From positions 27,871,310-27,935,309 of the forward strand of contig NC_068352.1 in assembly GCF_014633365.1 (NCBI RefSeq): 64,000 bases of DNA. Reading direction: 5' to 3'. This DNA comes from Diospyros lotus. Lineage: Eukaryota > Streptophyta > Magnoliopsida > Ericales > Ebenaceae. Shown piece by piece: positions 23,297 through 33,720 of this stretch. The position numbers and the translations under genes were made by a program. The notes under the pieces are model-generated. The model saw only the letters and a program-made list of their open reading frames with translations, had not been told where the DNA came from and ran no database searches. The first letter of the stretch is position 1. Each line of letters opens with the position of its first letter.

Positions 23297-23926
23297 CTCT
23301 ACCCCTTCATATCCTCTAGATTGAGATCTACCTCTCATCAAATGGACCTTTCCATGTCTTTTCTCACTTTTTAACTCCATATCTTTGCTCCTAAGGGAAT
23401 TTATGACTATTTCGGGTGTCAATGTGTCCCTACCATACTTAATGGCATTTTTAACTTCCTTATATGCATATGAAATTACATTTAAAAGGATTATTCCTTT
23501 GTATTCATCGGTTACCTTTTCACCACAATTAGTTTTATCTTGCACCAACTTATTGAAGATATCTAGGTTATCATCTAGATCCCTAGAGGAGTCTATTTTA
23601 AAATTGAAGAAGCTTTCAAGCAAGAAAAGTTTGTTGGGTGTGGATTTTTTCACATAGAGTTTTTTCAATTTTTCTCATAATTCTTTTGTAGAATCAAGTT
23701 TTCCTACCTTTTTTAAAACAAAATCAGAAAAATGTAAAATAATAGAGGTATAAGCTAATTCATCAATCTCAATTTTTTGTTCAACAATATATGATTTAAG
23801 GTATTTGTCATCTAAGATTTTAGAAACTTTCTGTTGTACCAAAATTTCCCTTATTTTTTGTTGCCAAATTCATGAGAAATCCCCCTTCCCATTGAAAACC
23901 CCTAATTCAAAGTGATATGCAGACAT
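23297..23926 (-). pseudogene. Copia gag remnant
   Basis: On the minus strand a start at 23926 (MSAYHFELGVFNGKGDF) leads to a stop where Trp is expected, before IWQQK. It continues through KKLYVKKSTPNKLFLLE and RSKDMELKSEKRHG to RGRSQSRGYEGV at about 23297. This is the usual copia gag order up to the basic segment that precedes the zinc knuckle. The knuckle itself is lost at the CACTA boundary. A second stop lies near 23680. Confidence 0.75.
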
Positions 23927-24267
23927 GTTCACACAAAAGAATATGCCTAACACACACAAACAAAATAATTTTAGGGTTTCAATTTTAACCTAACAGATAG
24001 GAATAACTAAGGCAAATTTCACAAAGCACAATAACACTAATTTTCTAAGCAAGACTTAACTATACCAAAAAACAGTTTGTACTAGCATAAGAAAATCACT
24101 AAGAATCCTAAGTTTAGCAACAAGCAATGGTTACCACCACAGGATAACCTCCAAACCTAATGGCCACCCCTACACGATGACATGCTAATTGCTAAAAGAA
24201 AGGAAATCAGAGAAGTTATTAGTACAGATCTCAGGACTGAGATCTGTGAATGATGTAGGCTCAGATC

Positions 24268-27200
24268 TGTAACGCCCCACTTTTCCCCAAGCGTGCGTTA
24301 ACTCGAGATTTCGGGAATTTTTTTTTTTTTCCAAAATCAAACACAACATAAATCTCTCGATATTCATACTCTCATCATAATCATTTCCCGACAATCCCGA
24401 TCGTACCTTCTCAGTATATTAAAGTTTAATAATAGACTAAGATAGGCATTATCAATCACATCAGCGGAAGCAAGACCGAAACCTCAAATATATACAACTG
24501 ATAATTCCATTTACATTAACCAAATCAATGTTTCACACGAAAATATCAAAATATTACATAATTTCTGAACATCGTAATCACAGACAAAACCCTACGATGA
24601 CTAAACATAACAGCTACATCTCGATGACATTCTTTCCCTTGGCGCCACTGCTTTTACCTGGAACGTTTGAATATTCCAGGGACATAGTCCAAATTAGATG
24701 TTGAATCATCTAAGTGAGAGTTCAAAAACATTTTCATGAATGTATGCAAAGTCATGTTCCAAAATCGATAAATCCCACATGCACCAGCCTAAGAGAATCC
24801 CACACAGCATTTAGCCCTAACCGGGGAAAATGCAATCTCTCTAAAGGCGACACGACCACATCGACCCATTGGCAAACCGATCCTGCTTAAGAGGGACAAC
24901 CTCGACATATGAACTTGGGAATCACCCCATTGTCATTGTTAGGCTTTACGCTCCCACTCAAAAGCATTCCAAAATTTAACGCAATCCTAGCCCCAAGAGT
25001 GTCACATCAGCACTATCCTCGGAATCGACGTCACCTCGGCATTAATGCTATTTCTCAAAGGAACCTGGGGTGGTGTCCACTCGCAGCCCCGCCACTTGAG
25101 CCAACAACCAGGGTGGTGTCCACTCTCAGCCCCGCCACTTGGGTCCTGTAGGGTGAAGTCCGTCTCAGCCCCGTCCCAAGTGGGTCACCTAGCATTAATC
25201 CTAAGTACGCATCCCGAGTGCTGTCACTCTGGGCTACGTCACAAGTTACCAACCCACGTCCCACATGGACGACACAAAACAAGCCAATGTCGAAAATCAT
25301 AACATGCATCACTTAAAATCATAACATGCGTCACTTAAAATCAACACTTGAAATCCACATTTAATGCATGTGTAAATAATCATTTGGACAATCCATCACA
25401 AAAACCCAAGCCATAGGGCTGAACACTTATAGTAAACCATTCACATGTTACTTGAAATCTTTTCGAGTAGAACCACTCACAAGTCAAAACAAAGTTGGGG
25501 GCGAACACTCACCTTTGGCGAAATTTCAAATTCTTCTCGACAAGCGCGGTACGCCTCGATTTGTGTGCCTGCCTCGATTTGCATGCCTACTTCGAACTTC
25601 GCACGAGTCACTTCGTCTCAACCCTCAAGGCACCCTAATCATCACATTTATCCAACAATTATAATTTTCCTTAATTTTCTCACAATTTTCCTATTTTTCT
25701 CCCATTTTCTTCTCTAATAATCCAAAATAAATATCTACACAACTATTTTCTCAAATATTTTTACATAATAATTCATAAAACAATATTTATAAGCCTCTGG
25801 GATTTTCTGGAAATTTTTCATATTTTTATCCTATTTTCTCAAATTTCCATAATTACTTTTCCTTGAGAAAATTTATTTCTCATCGATTTACTTCGAATAT
25901 ACTTCAAGAAAAATCCCAAAAACTCATCAAATAAATTCCTTATTCTTCTTTAATTTTTCTAGAATTTTCTAAAAATCCCTCATATTTATTTTCCATTTAC
26001 ATTTTCTTTCAAAAATCAAAAATAATTATTTCCTCAAGAAATTTCCGAGATAACAATTCATCAAAATATACTATTCATCTTTCTTGAATTTCTGGATATT
26101 TTTCCAGAATTTTAATCCCTTTAATTCTATTTTTTATCGAATTTTCTATATTTTTAGTATTTAAAAAATACAAAAAAATACCTCCGGTCATCTTCTCCGG
26201 CGACGGCGACCGGCGACCTTCTCCGATGGCTGATCTGAAGACACTATCTTGAATCTCTCTTCAAGTCGATCACAATGGAACCTTCACATGACCGAAAAAC
26301 TTACCAGAAGCTGCCCAATTTGATGATTTACAGTCAAACTCCGGCGAAGCTTTGCGTTTTCCGGCGAGACAAATTGACCTTCGATTTGAACTCCGATTGA
26401 CACGAAACTTTCCAGATAAATTACCCATCGCCTTGCGACCAAAAGCCCCTTATTAGATCGCTCAATCGATCACTCTACAACCCGATTTAACCTTCACTCG
26501 ATATATATATATATATGCGGCCGAATGCAAAAACACCTCTACATCGCTCCAAAAATTCTGAAAATCTCTAGAAATGATCCTCTTCCCTCAAGAATCAAAA
26601 GCCCCTTATTGGCTTCCCTATATTTCTCTCAAAACCGAGCAATTTGATGCTTCATTTTCGGCCGAAACCCTTAGCTATTTATAGCCAAATCCGACCCCCA
26701 CGTGGCCAATTTCCGGCCAAGGCTTCTTCCCCACGTCTCCTAGACCACCCTAGGCCACTCCCTGATGACCCTCGGCTGCCCAAATCACCGGAATTTCAGG
26801 CCAAAATCTCGGCCAGATTTGCCATGCTTTGGCAGATTTTTGAAAATTGCAATTTGGCCCCCCTTGAACTTTCTTTTACATTTTGGACCTTATCCTTAAG
26901 CCCATGATCTTCCCAACACTATCACTAAGACCCTCAAGATTATTACTTCTCATTTCTCCCTTGAAACTTTCAAAAATTTACCGTTTTGACCTCCCTCGGG
27001 CATTTTTAGAAAATTACACTTAGGCCCGATTGATTTATTTGACCTTAAATCTACTCTATTCAACCTGAAACCACTTAAGGGTTGTTCTGTACATCGAATA
27101 CTAGTCCTTGACACTCTCCGTTGACTTTTTGGACGTCGTTTACAGCAATTCGGTAATACGACCTAATTGGCAGCTGTATTTTTGCTGTACCGAAAACTGT

Positions 27201-27420
27201 TTCCGATCTCATTTCTTTTATCACTAAAAATCATAATTTTAATTGCTCGTTGATACTATACCATTTTCCTTGGATATCTAGAGTCCGAGGTACTTCTTCT
27301 GATTAATTCGGTCGTCCAAATCTGTGTTAGTGTGCCCTATAGTCCTCTTTTTCCCAAAATTCCAATTATGCCCTTTATCAAATATCATTTTTATCCTCAA
27401 AATTATTCTCGGGTGTTACA
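24268..27420 (-). mobile_element. 3.15-kb solo LTR nested in the copia element, TSD AGATC
   Basis: The + strand ends are TGTAACGCCCC... and ...GGGTGTTACA, flanked exactly by AGATC at 24263-24267 and 27421-27425. On the minus strand it starts TGTAACACCCGAG and ends GGGCGTTACA. No gag, protease, RT or integrase is seen, so it is a solo LTR or a non-coding large retrotransposon derivative; solo LTR is favoured. It contains a GTGGTGTCCACT / CAGCCCCGCCACTTG repeat (25065-25140) and a TATA-like (AT)n run near 26500. Its orientation was judged from the TGTAACACCC start. Confidence 0.8.
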
Positions 27421-27700
27421 AGATCTATAATAGAAGAGGGGCACCCCGGCCTCCACGCGTTGCCGCCTACACGCTCACGCGTCGCTGGTCGGCAGGTGAG
27501 TGAGCAGCCACGTGCTGCTCGGAAAGAATACCCTCGACTTGCTGGATCCGAATCTGGGGTCCTCTCAACCCAACTCACAACCTGCAAGGATTAATCGAAC
27601 TGAGATCAGATTTGATATGGAACAAACTTACCATGAGATCGGATCTGAAAACGATAGGGCTTTTCAGATTTGATTCGAACAAAGCACTACCCAGGAGCCA

Positions 27701-27718
27701 CACAAGGCTATGATACCA
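27701..27718 (-). other. Primer-binding site of the copia element
   Basis: The minus-strand sequence TGGTATCATAGCCTTGTG lies two bases inside the 5' LTR. Plant copia elements prime from initiator-Met tRNA, whose complement begins TGGTATCAGAGC; one base differs here. Confidence 0.8.
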
Positions 27719-27720
27719 TT

Positions 27721-28563
27721 TGTTGCGAAAAATCTCTTCAAAATAGAAATTGTTAGTGCAATAAATCAAACCAAAATATATATCAAATCAAGATCGAAAG
27801 TAAACAGAAAAATATTCTCTGTTTAAAACCGATTCAAGGATCAGATTTGAAAGACCAGTCACCACTCTTGGTAACACCAATGAATAGGAACCACAAACCA
27901 CAAACGAATCTCTCAAACCGTAAGCCTAGAAAAACCTCAACACTTCTCGGCCAAACCAACAAAGAAACCCTCTCTCACCCAAACGATCACAGCCACACAA
28001 AGTAGGTTACCACATAAGGTAGATCGGTCACAAAGACAGTGGGTTCAAAAGCACAAAGTCAAGAGAAAGAGCTTACCCGAATAAAGAACCCAGATCTGAA
28101 TATGTAAAGGCTTCCAGCGACATCAGAGTGGTCGTCTTTCTCACACAAGGAAATGAGGCAGCAAACAAGGAAGGAAAGATCATCTACAGAAGGCAAGAAA
28201 GCCTCCATCACAATTGAAAGAATCAAGATAAAAGCGATGAAGCAATCGGCTAAGATAGGAAACATGAAGAGAGAGAGAAGGAACTAGGGTTTGGCCGAGA
28301 TAAGAAATACGACAAAGGGCAAAGAGGCCCTTTTATATGAGGGCTAGAAGGGTTAAGTTGAGTGGGCTTCACCCCACTTGAGCAAATGAGCCAATGCCTA
28401 TTTCTCCTCTAAAGTGGCTGATGAGTTTGTGACCTGACTCTTAAAATAGGCTACCAAAAGAGAATGGTAACGGTCTTGGGTCTTTTAATCTCGGGTTAAA
28501 GCCTATGAAGATTCATCTGAAAAAACGTCATGACCTTGGGCTTATTAAGAAATAAGAAATAAC
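27721..28563 (-). repeat. 5' LTR of the copia element
   Basis: Partner of 20169-21033, in the same orientation. It is about 20 bp shorter and differs by many substitutions and small indels. For example, the partner ends AATAACA where this copy ends AATAAC, and the GA-repeat is shorter. Confidence 0.85.
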
Positions 28564-30190
28564 TTTTTAAATTTAATTGTAGAATATTTTTTAAAAATAT
28601 AATTAAAAGATGGCTAGAAAAACTGGCAGTGGGTGATATCATAAAGACGCTGTTCAGCGTTCACACTGCCCGCCGTTGTATATTTATATAAACGTGGCTT
28701 GCGTAAGTGTTAATAAAGTGGTATTTTAAAAAATAATCTTTAAAGGGTGGTATTTTACAAATAAATTCAAACAATGGGTGGTATTTTAAGTTAATCCGGT
28801 ACTGTACCGTGAGAGATGAACGGCTGTGATCATGAGATTGTGTCAGATGGGACCCATGTGATCTGATAGTACCAACGCGTAGAGTTAAATATGCCAGCTG
28901 TGCGGGACAGCCGAACGTCTAAGATCCTCAAATCTCTGTCAAAATACATTGGGATTGGTAACCATATTTTTCTAAAATTTTATAAGAAATTACTTTTAAA
29001 AGATATATTTTATAAATTTTTTTACAAATATTGTAATTTGTTTTGGTAAATAAAAGAAGAAGTTGGGGTGATAAACATAACATCCCTTTCTGTGGTGATC
29101 TAAGAATTATTTTTTCAAAAAAAATAGGGTAATTTATATGAAATTCTCATGTATTTAGAGTTATGTGTAATTTATTTTTATATTTTTGATTATATCAAAA
29201 AAAATTTATATTTTTAAAATATTACAATCAATTATAATTTATTATTATTTTACATAATTTTATATAATAATTTACATACAAATACATAATTCTACCTATA
29301 TAATTTTAATATATCAAAAAAATATAAAATTTTATATTAATTAACCAATAAATTACATAAAATTATGTAAAATAACAATAAATTGTAGTTGATTGTAATA
29401 TTTTAAAAGTATAAAGAGTTTTTTGATGTAATCGAAAGCACAAGAAGGTAAGTTACATATCACTTTAAATGCAAAATTTTTTTTATATAATTTATCAAAA
29501 ATATTCAATTTAAGTCATTTTTATTTATTTAAAAAAATGGTAAGTCTTAAGTTTCCGGCTGCGCACTTAAAAACTATGACGACTTTTGCGTATTCCGTAG
29601 TAAACATTATGCCCCGATGAGATTAATTAGCTTGATGGGACAGACGTGTACAATACCACTGTGCCACGTGTAACCGAGGTAACCCCCGTACATAGGCTAC
29701 CAAGTGCGGTCCCTGTCAACGTGGGAAAGGAAATCGAATCCTTTTGACGTTAGAGCTGAAGTGGATCGAATATGTCACATGGGCTCATTGGTAAAATTAC
29801 ATCCGTGGGAATTGGCGAATCACTTCTTCCCCCCTCCCCTTCTTAATTTGAAACGATGGCACTTCCTAAGGTTCCATTCTTCCCACTTCCGGTGGCAAGG
29901 ATTCTAGCAATTTATGTCTGTCGTGTGATTTGCCTATTTTCATCACTGTAAGTGTAAGTCATTTGTTTTTGGTTTTAACATTTTCTTCTGTGTCCAATCT
30001 AACATTCTTTGTTACCGTACCTTACGTTACTTGCCGCCTATAGCAACAGTTTGGTTGGTTGTTTGAAGTGAATAAATATAAGCACGCAATTGACGTAAGA
30101 AAATGGTTTATGGCTCTAAGTTAACTGAGCAATCATTGAAGTTTTTATAGGTTTGTTTTTATCTGCACATAAGCAATGAATAGGCCTCCT
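28564..30190. other. Intergenic region between the copia element and the SKS gene
   Basis: No coding similarity was recognised. It includes an AT-rich foldback element (29129-29495). The rest has mixed composition and may hold distal SKS promoter sequence. Confidence 0.4.
29129..29495. mobile_element. AT-rich foldback (MITE-like) element
   Basis: The left arm (about 29129-29285) and the right arm (about 29340-29495) are imperfect reverse complements over roughly 150 bp. For example, 'attacaatcaattataattt' on the left pairs with the 'gttgattgtaat' region on the right, and 'gtgtaattta' pairs with 'taagttacat'. There are no coding sequences. The family is not identified and target duplications are not clear. 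Confidence 0.55.
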
Positions 30191-30705
30191 CACTCCTCAG
30201 TCTTTGTCCTTCTCGAGGCCGCGCTGAATTAAGGCACTGAGTCAAATAATTATTTAATAATCAACTTGTCACTATCGTTTTACTATTCTTGGATAACATA
30301 CTTTATAAATTAAATTTAGAAAATTTATTTCCAAATTCTTACCATTTAAATGTCAGCAGTCATAATTTTTTGCAATTTTTAGATATAATAATAATAATAA
30401 TGCAGAAAGCAGGAACTCATGAGCAACCAAACAGGCCTTCATGCTAGATTTGCAGGGTCGGCGAGAGGCGGCCGACAGTGGCAGAGGACGTACAGCTCAG
30501 AGCCTCCCTTTCTTCTTCTTCTCCTTCTTCCTCTTCTCTCCCTCCTTTCACATCTGAGGCATAGTGCACGTTAATGAGCAACGTTAGTTTCTTTCTTTCT
30601 TTTTCTTTACAGAGCAAAAGAGAAAAAGAAAGAAAACCAAAAGAAAAAGAAGAAATTAAGGCGGCTCTGTTTGGTAGCTTTGATCTCTCATTTCACACAC
30701 ACAGC

Positions 30706-30737
30706 AAATAGATAGATAGATAGAGAGAGAGAGAGTG
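30706..30737 (+). promoter_or_regulatory. GATA/GAGA block in the SKS leader
   Basis: A short GATA repeat passes into (GA)n and ends a few bases before the ATG at 30741. The leader upstream (about 30500-30680) is also CT/GA-rich. GA runs in plant leaders can bind BBR/BPC factors; use at this site is inferred. Confidence 0.4.
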
Positions 30738-30740
30738 AAG

Positions 30741-33720
30741 ATGGAAGAGAAGAGAAGTTGGCGGTGTATGACGGTGGCACTGTTTCTACTCGTGGGGGCG
30801 GCGTGCATCGGCGGAGAAGATCCGTACAGGTTCTATGCATGGAATGTAACTTACGGCGATATCTACCCTCTCGGTGTCAAACAGCAGGTTCTTCTTCGTC
30901 TTCTTTAACCGCTTCTTCTTCTTTTTCTTTTTCTTTTTTCTGATTCGCTATGTTCGTGGAAATGGCAGGGGATACTGATAAACGGCCAGTTCCCCGGGCC
31001 GTCGATTGAGTCGGTGACCAATGACAATCTGATTATCAACGTTTTCAACAGCTTGGACGAGCCTTTTCTCCTCTCCTGGTCAGTGTTTCTCCATTTCTTC
31101 TTGTGATTATTTATTCATTTATGCAAGATAAAAACAGATTTTCACTTTTTTATTATAATAATCAACCATTACTTTATACTCTAATTAGTACCTTGGCCAG
31201 ATTAGGAACTCTGTCCAGTATCTATGTTTAGATCTCTTGCTTTCATGGAAGATTTGCTCAGTTGTTGATTCAATAATGATTGATAAGAATGGATGCTTCT
31301 TGGATTGAAAATCAGAGTTCCAAGTTTTGGTATTGCTGTCAAATGGTAGGGTTTTAACGGTTATGTGCAAATGCTGTGATTGATGAGCAGGAATGGGGTG
31401 CAGCAGAGAAGAAACTCATGGCAGGATGGGGTTTATGGCACCAACTGTCCCATCCCACCAGGGAAGAACTTCACTTATGTCCTTCAAGTCAAGGACCAGA
31501 TTGGCAGCTACTTCTACTTTCCCTCCCTTGCCTTCCACAAGGCTGCCGGTGGGTTCGGTGGCTTCAAAATCGCCAGCCGCTCTGTGATCCCGGTGCCTTT
31601 CAATCCCCCTTCCGGAGATTACACCATACTGGCCGGTGACTGGTTCAAACAAAATCACACAGTAAGTAGCTCGCTAAGAAAACAATATGTATAAGACTTC
31701 ATCCTGTCATGTGTGATCGGCTACATAAAATCTACACCAGTCATTTTATCTTTGGCCCTATTGTTTATAAGATTCTTGTAACTTGTATCATACATTGTAT
31801 TATCTTGTGTTTATAGAATGTATGTAATGAATATATAGAGTTTTATGACTAAGCTAAATAGGTAATAAACAAGTATGGGAAGATTGTAAAGAATATATAA
31901 AAGATCTATAAGATATAGAAAATATTCTGACAATATTCTAACAATCTACTTGTAGGATTTAAAAGCCATTTTGGACAGCGGACACAATCTTCCTTTCCCT
32001 GATGGCCTACTTATCAATGGCCGTGGAACAAATGGATACACATTCACAGTTGAGCAAGGTGAGGAGTCATCGTGAACTCCTGCATAGCAAAAATCTTTTG
32101 AGAGAAAAAAGAGATTTTATTTGTGCATTTGTATAAAGTGTTTTTGCAATCTTACAGTGTGAAAACTTGTTGCCAGGCAAGACTTACAGGTTCCGAATAT
32201 CAAATGTGGGGCTTACCACTTCAATTAATGTTAGAATCCAGGGTCACAAGATGTTGCTGGTTGAGGTGGAAGGCATCCACACGCTGCAGAATGTGTATGA
32301 TTCATTCGATGTCCATTTGGGGCAGTCCTGCTCTGTATTGGTCACGGCTGATCAACCCGCTCAGGACTACTATATCGTGGTCTCGACACGCTTCACCTCC
32401 CAAGTGCTCACAGCAACATCCATTCTTCATTACAGTAACTCAGCAGCAAGTGTTTCTGGTCTGCCCCCTGGTGGACCAACAATCGAAATTGATTGGTCAA
32501 TTAACCAAGCTCGATCCATTAGGTATGTCGTTTGTTACTTATCTCCTGTAATATTAGTCCTCTAATTTGGGGATGTCTAATCGTGGTACGTGATTTGCTA
32601 AACTAGGCGAAATTTAACGGCAAGTGGACCAAGGCCTAATCCGCAAGGCTCGTATCATTATGGATTGATCAACACTACCCGGACCATCAGACTTACAAAC
32701 TCTGCCCCGATCATCAATGGCAAGCAGAGGTATGCTGTCAACAGCATATCGTTCATCCCACCTGACACGCCCCTTAAACTTGCTGATTACTTCAAGATTC
32801 AGGGGGTCTTCTCCCTTGGAAGCATTTCAGACTCCCCAACTGGCAGTGGGGCTTACCTCCAGACATCTGTCATGGCTGCTGATTTTCGAGCTTATCTTGA
32901 GATTGTGTTCGAGAATCAAGAAGACACAGTGCAGTCTTGGCACATCGATGGCCACAATTACTTTGTCGTAGGGTGAGTCCTCCTGTCTCGACTTAGCTAG
33001 CAGATCCTTATGTTTAGTTTAGGCTGCTCATTTTAGCTTTAACTAGTGGTCTCAAGGAATGAAGTTCACTTTTCTATTACCATACTGCCATAAAACAAAT
33101 GAAACTACTTAAGCAGGGTTTCTTATGTTTTCCATTTTATGGAATGACTAGAATGGATGGAGGACAGTGGACACCAGACAGCAGATCAAGTTACAATCTA
33201 AGGGACACAATTTCCCGTAGCACGGTTCAGGTAAACAGAACGTGTTACGTAAATCTCAGAGCTTGATAATTTTGAGTACTGTTTTCTAAAGATTGAAATC
33301 TCAACTTTACTGTGTATACAAATCAAATTTTGTTACTTGTTTGACCCAAATCTCAAAGATGCATAAATCCTTCGAATGACGTGAGGGTGCTTTGTTTCTG
33401 AGACGCATGGATTTGCCTGCTTGAGTTCATTCTCAAGTTCTTTACCACTATCAATTTTCTGACCATCTGTTTAAGGCCAGCTTGATGCACCATTTATGCA
33501 TTCACAGGTATACCCAAAGTCCTGGACTGCAGCATATATACCGATGGACAATGTTGGAATGTGGAATGTAAGATCGGAGAACTGGGCTCGACAATATCTA
33601 GGCCAGCAATTCTATCTCCGAGTTTATTCCCCTGCTAATTCATGGAGAGACGAATATCCAATCCCGAGCAATGCTCTTCTCTGTGGTCGAGCAGTAGGTC
33701 ATAAATCCCGGGCCCTGTAA
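30741..33720 (+). CDS. SKS: SKU5-similar (SKS) / L-ascorbate oxidase homologue, pollen type
   Basis: This is a secreted multicopper-oxidase-fold protein of the cell wall or pollen tube. Eight exons stay in frame: 30741-30887, 30969-31078, 31391-31661, 31956-32058, 32177-32522, 32607-32972, 33152-33230 and 33508-33720. They give 544 residues, normal for the SKS11-14/NTP303/Bp10 group. The N-terminus (MEEKRSW... then a hydrophobic run to about residue 24) is a signal peptide. EDPYRFYAWNVTYGDIYPLG, the GQFPGPSI block and TNCPIPPGKNFTY are family hallmarks. Copper-binding His positions are replaced: LSWNGVQQ stands where active oxidases have HWHG, and WNVRSENWARQYLG where they have HCH. It is therefore probably not an oxidase. 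The C-terminus (GRAVGHKSRAL) lacks a hydrophobic GPI signal, unlike SKU5 itself. Arg-Arg-Asn near residue 342 stands where I recall Arg-Trp-Asn in relatives. Intron 3 holds a possible RTE scrap. Confidence 0.92.
31693..31830 (-). repeat. Possible RTE 3'-end scrap in SKS intron 3
   Basis: The segment 'cttcatcctgtcatgtgtga' and then 'tcggctacataaaatcta' resembles the LINE 3' end at 10168-10210 ('tttatcccattatgtggggt', 'cggctacatgaattcta') in the same orientation. The resemblance fades after about 60 bp. Confidence 0.35.

Larger units (their letters stand above)
20169..28563 (-). mobile_element. Old Ty1/copia retrotransposon with both LTRs, carrying nested insertions
   Basis: Two long direct repeats (20169-21033 and 27721-28563) beginning TGTTGCGAAAA bracket gag and RT/RNase H remnants on the minus strand. 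The primer-binding site at 27718-27701 (minus, TGGTATCATAGCC) matches the initiator-Met tRNA type. A purine tract (AAGGTGAGGATT, minus) abuts the other LTR. TTTTT flanks both ends, though it is too simple to be strong evidence of a duplication. About 3.15 kb of a solo LTR and about 0.47 kb of a CACTA fragment lie inside. The LTRs differ at many sites, so the insertion is old. Zinc finger, protease and integrase domains are missing. Confidence 0.85.

Noticed and set aside
20164..28568. TTTTT as a proven 5-bp target duplication of the copia element
   Set aside because: The bases fit at both ends, but the sequence is too simple, and one LTR end lacks the final A. Element limits rest on the LTR pair and primer-binding site instead.
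32123..32551. Alternative 142-codon frame in the SKS region
   Set aside because: It overlaps SKS exon 5 in another frame; the SKS frame has conserved residues and matching phases.
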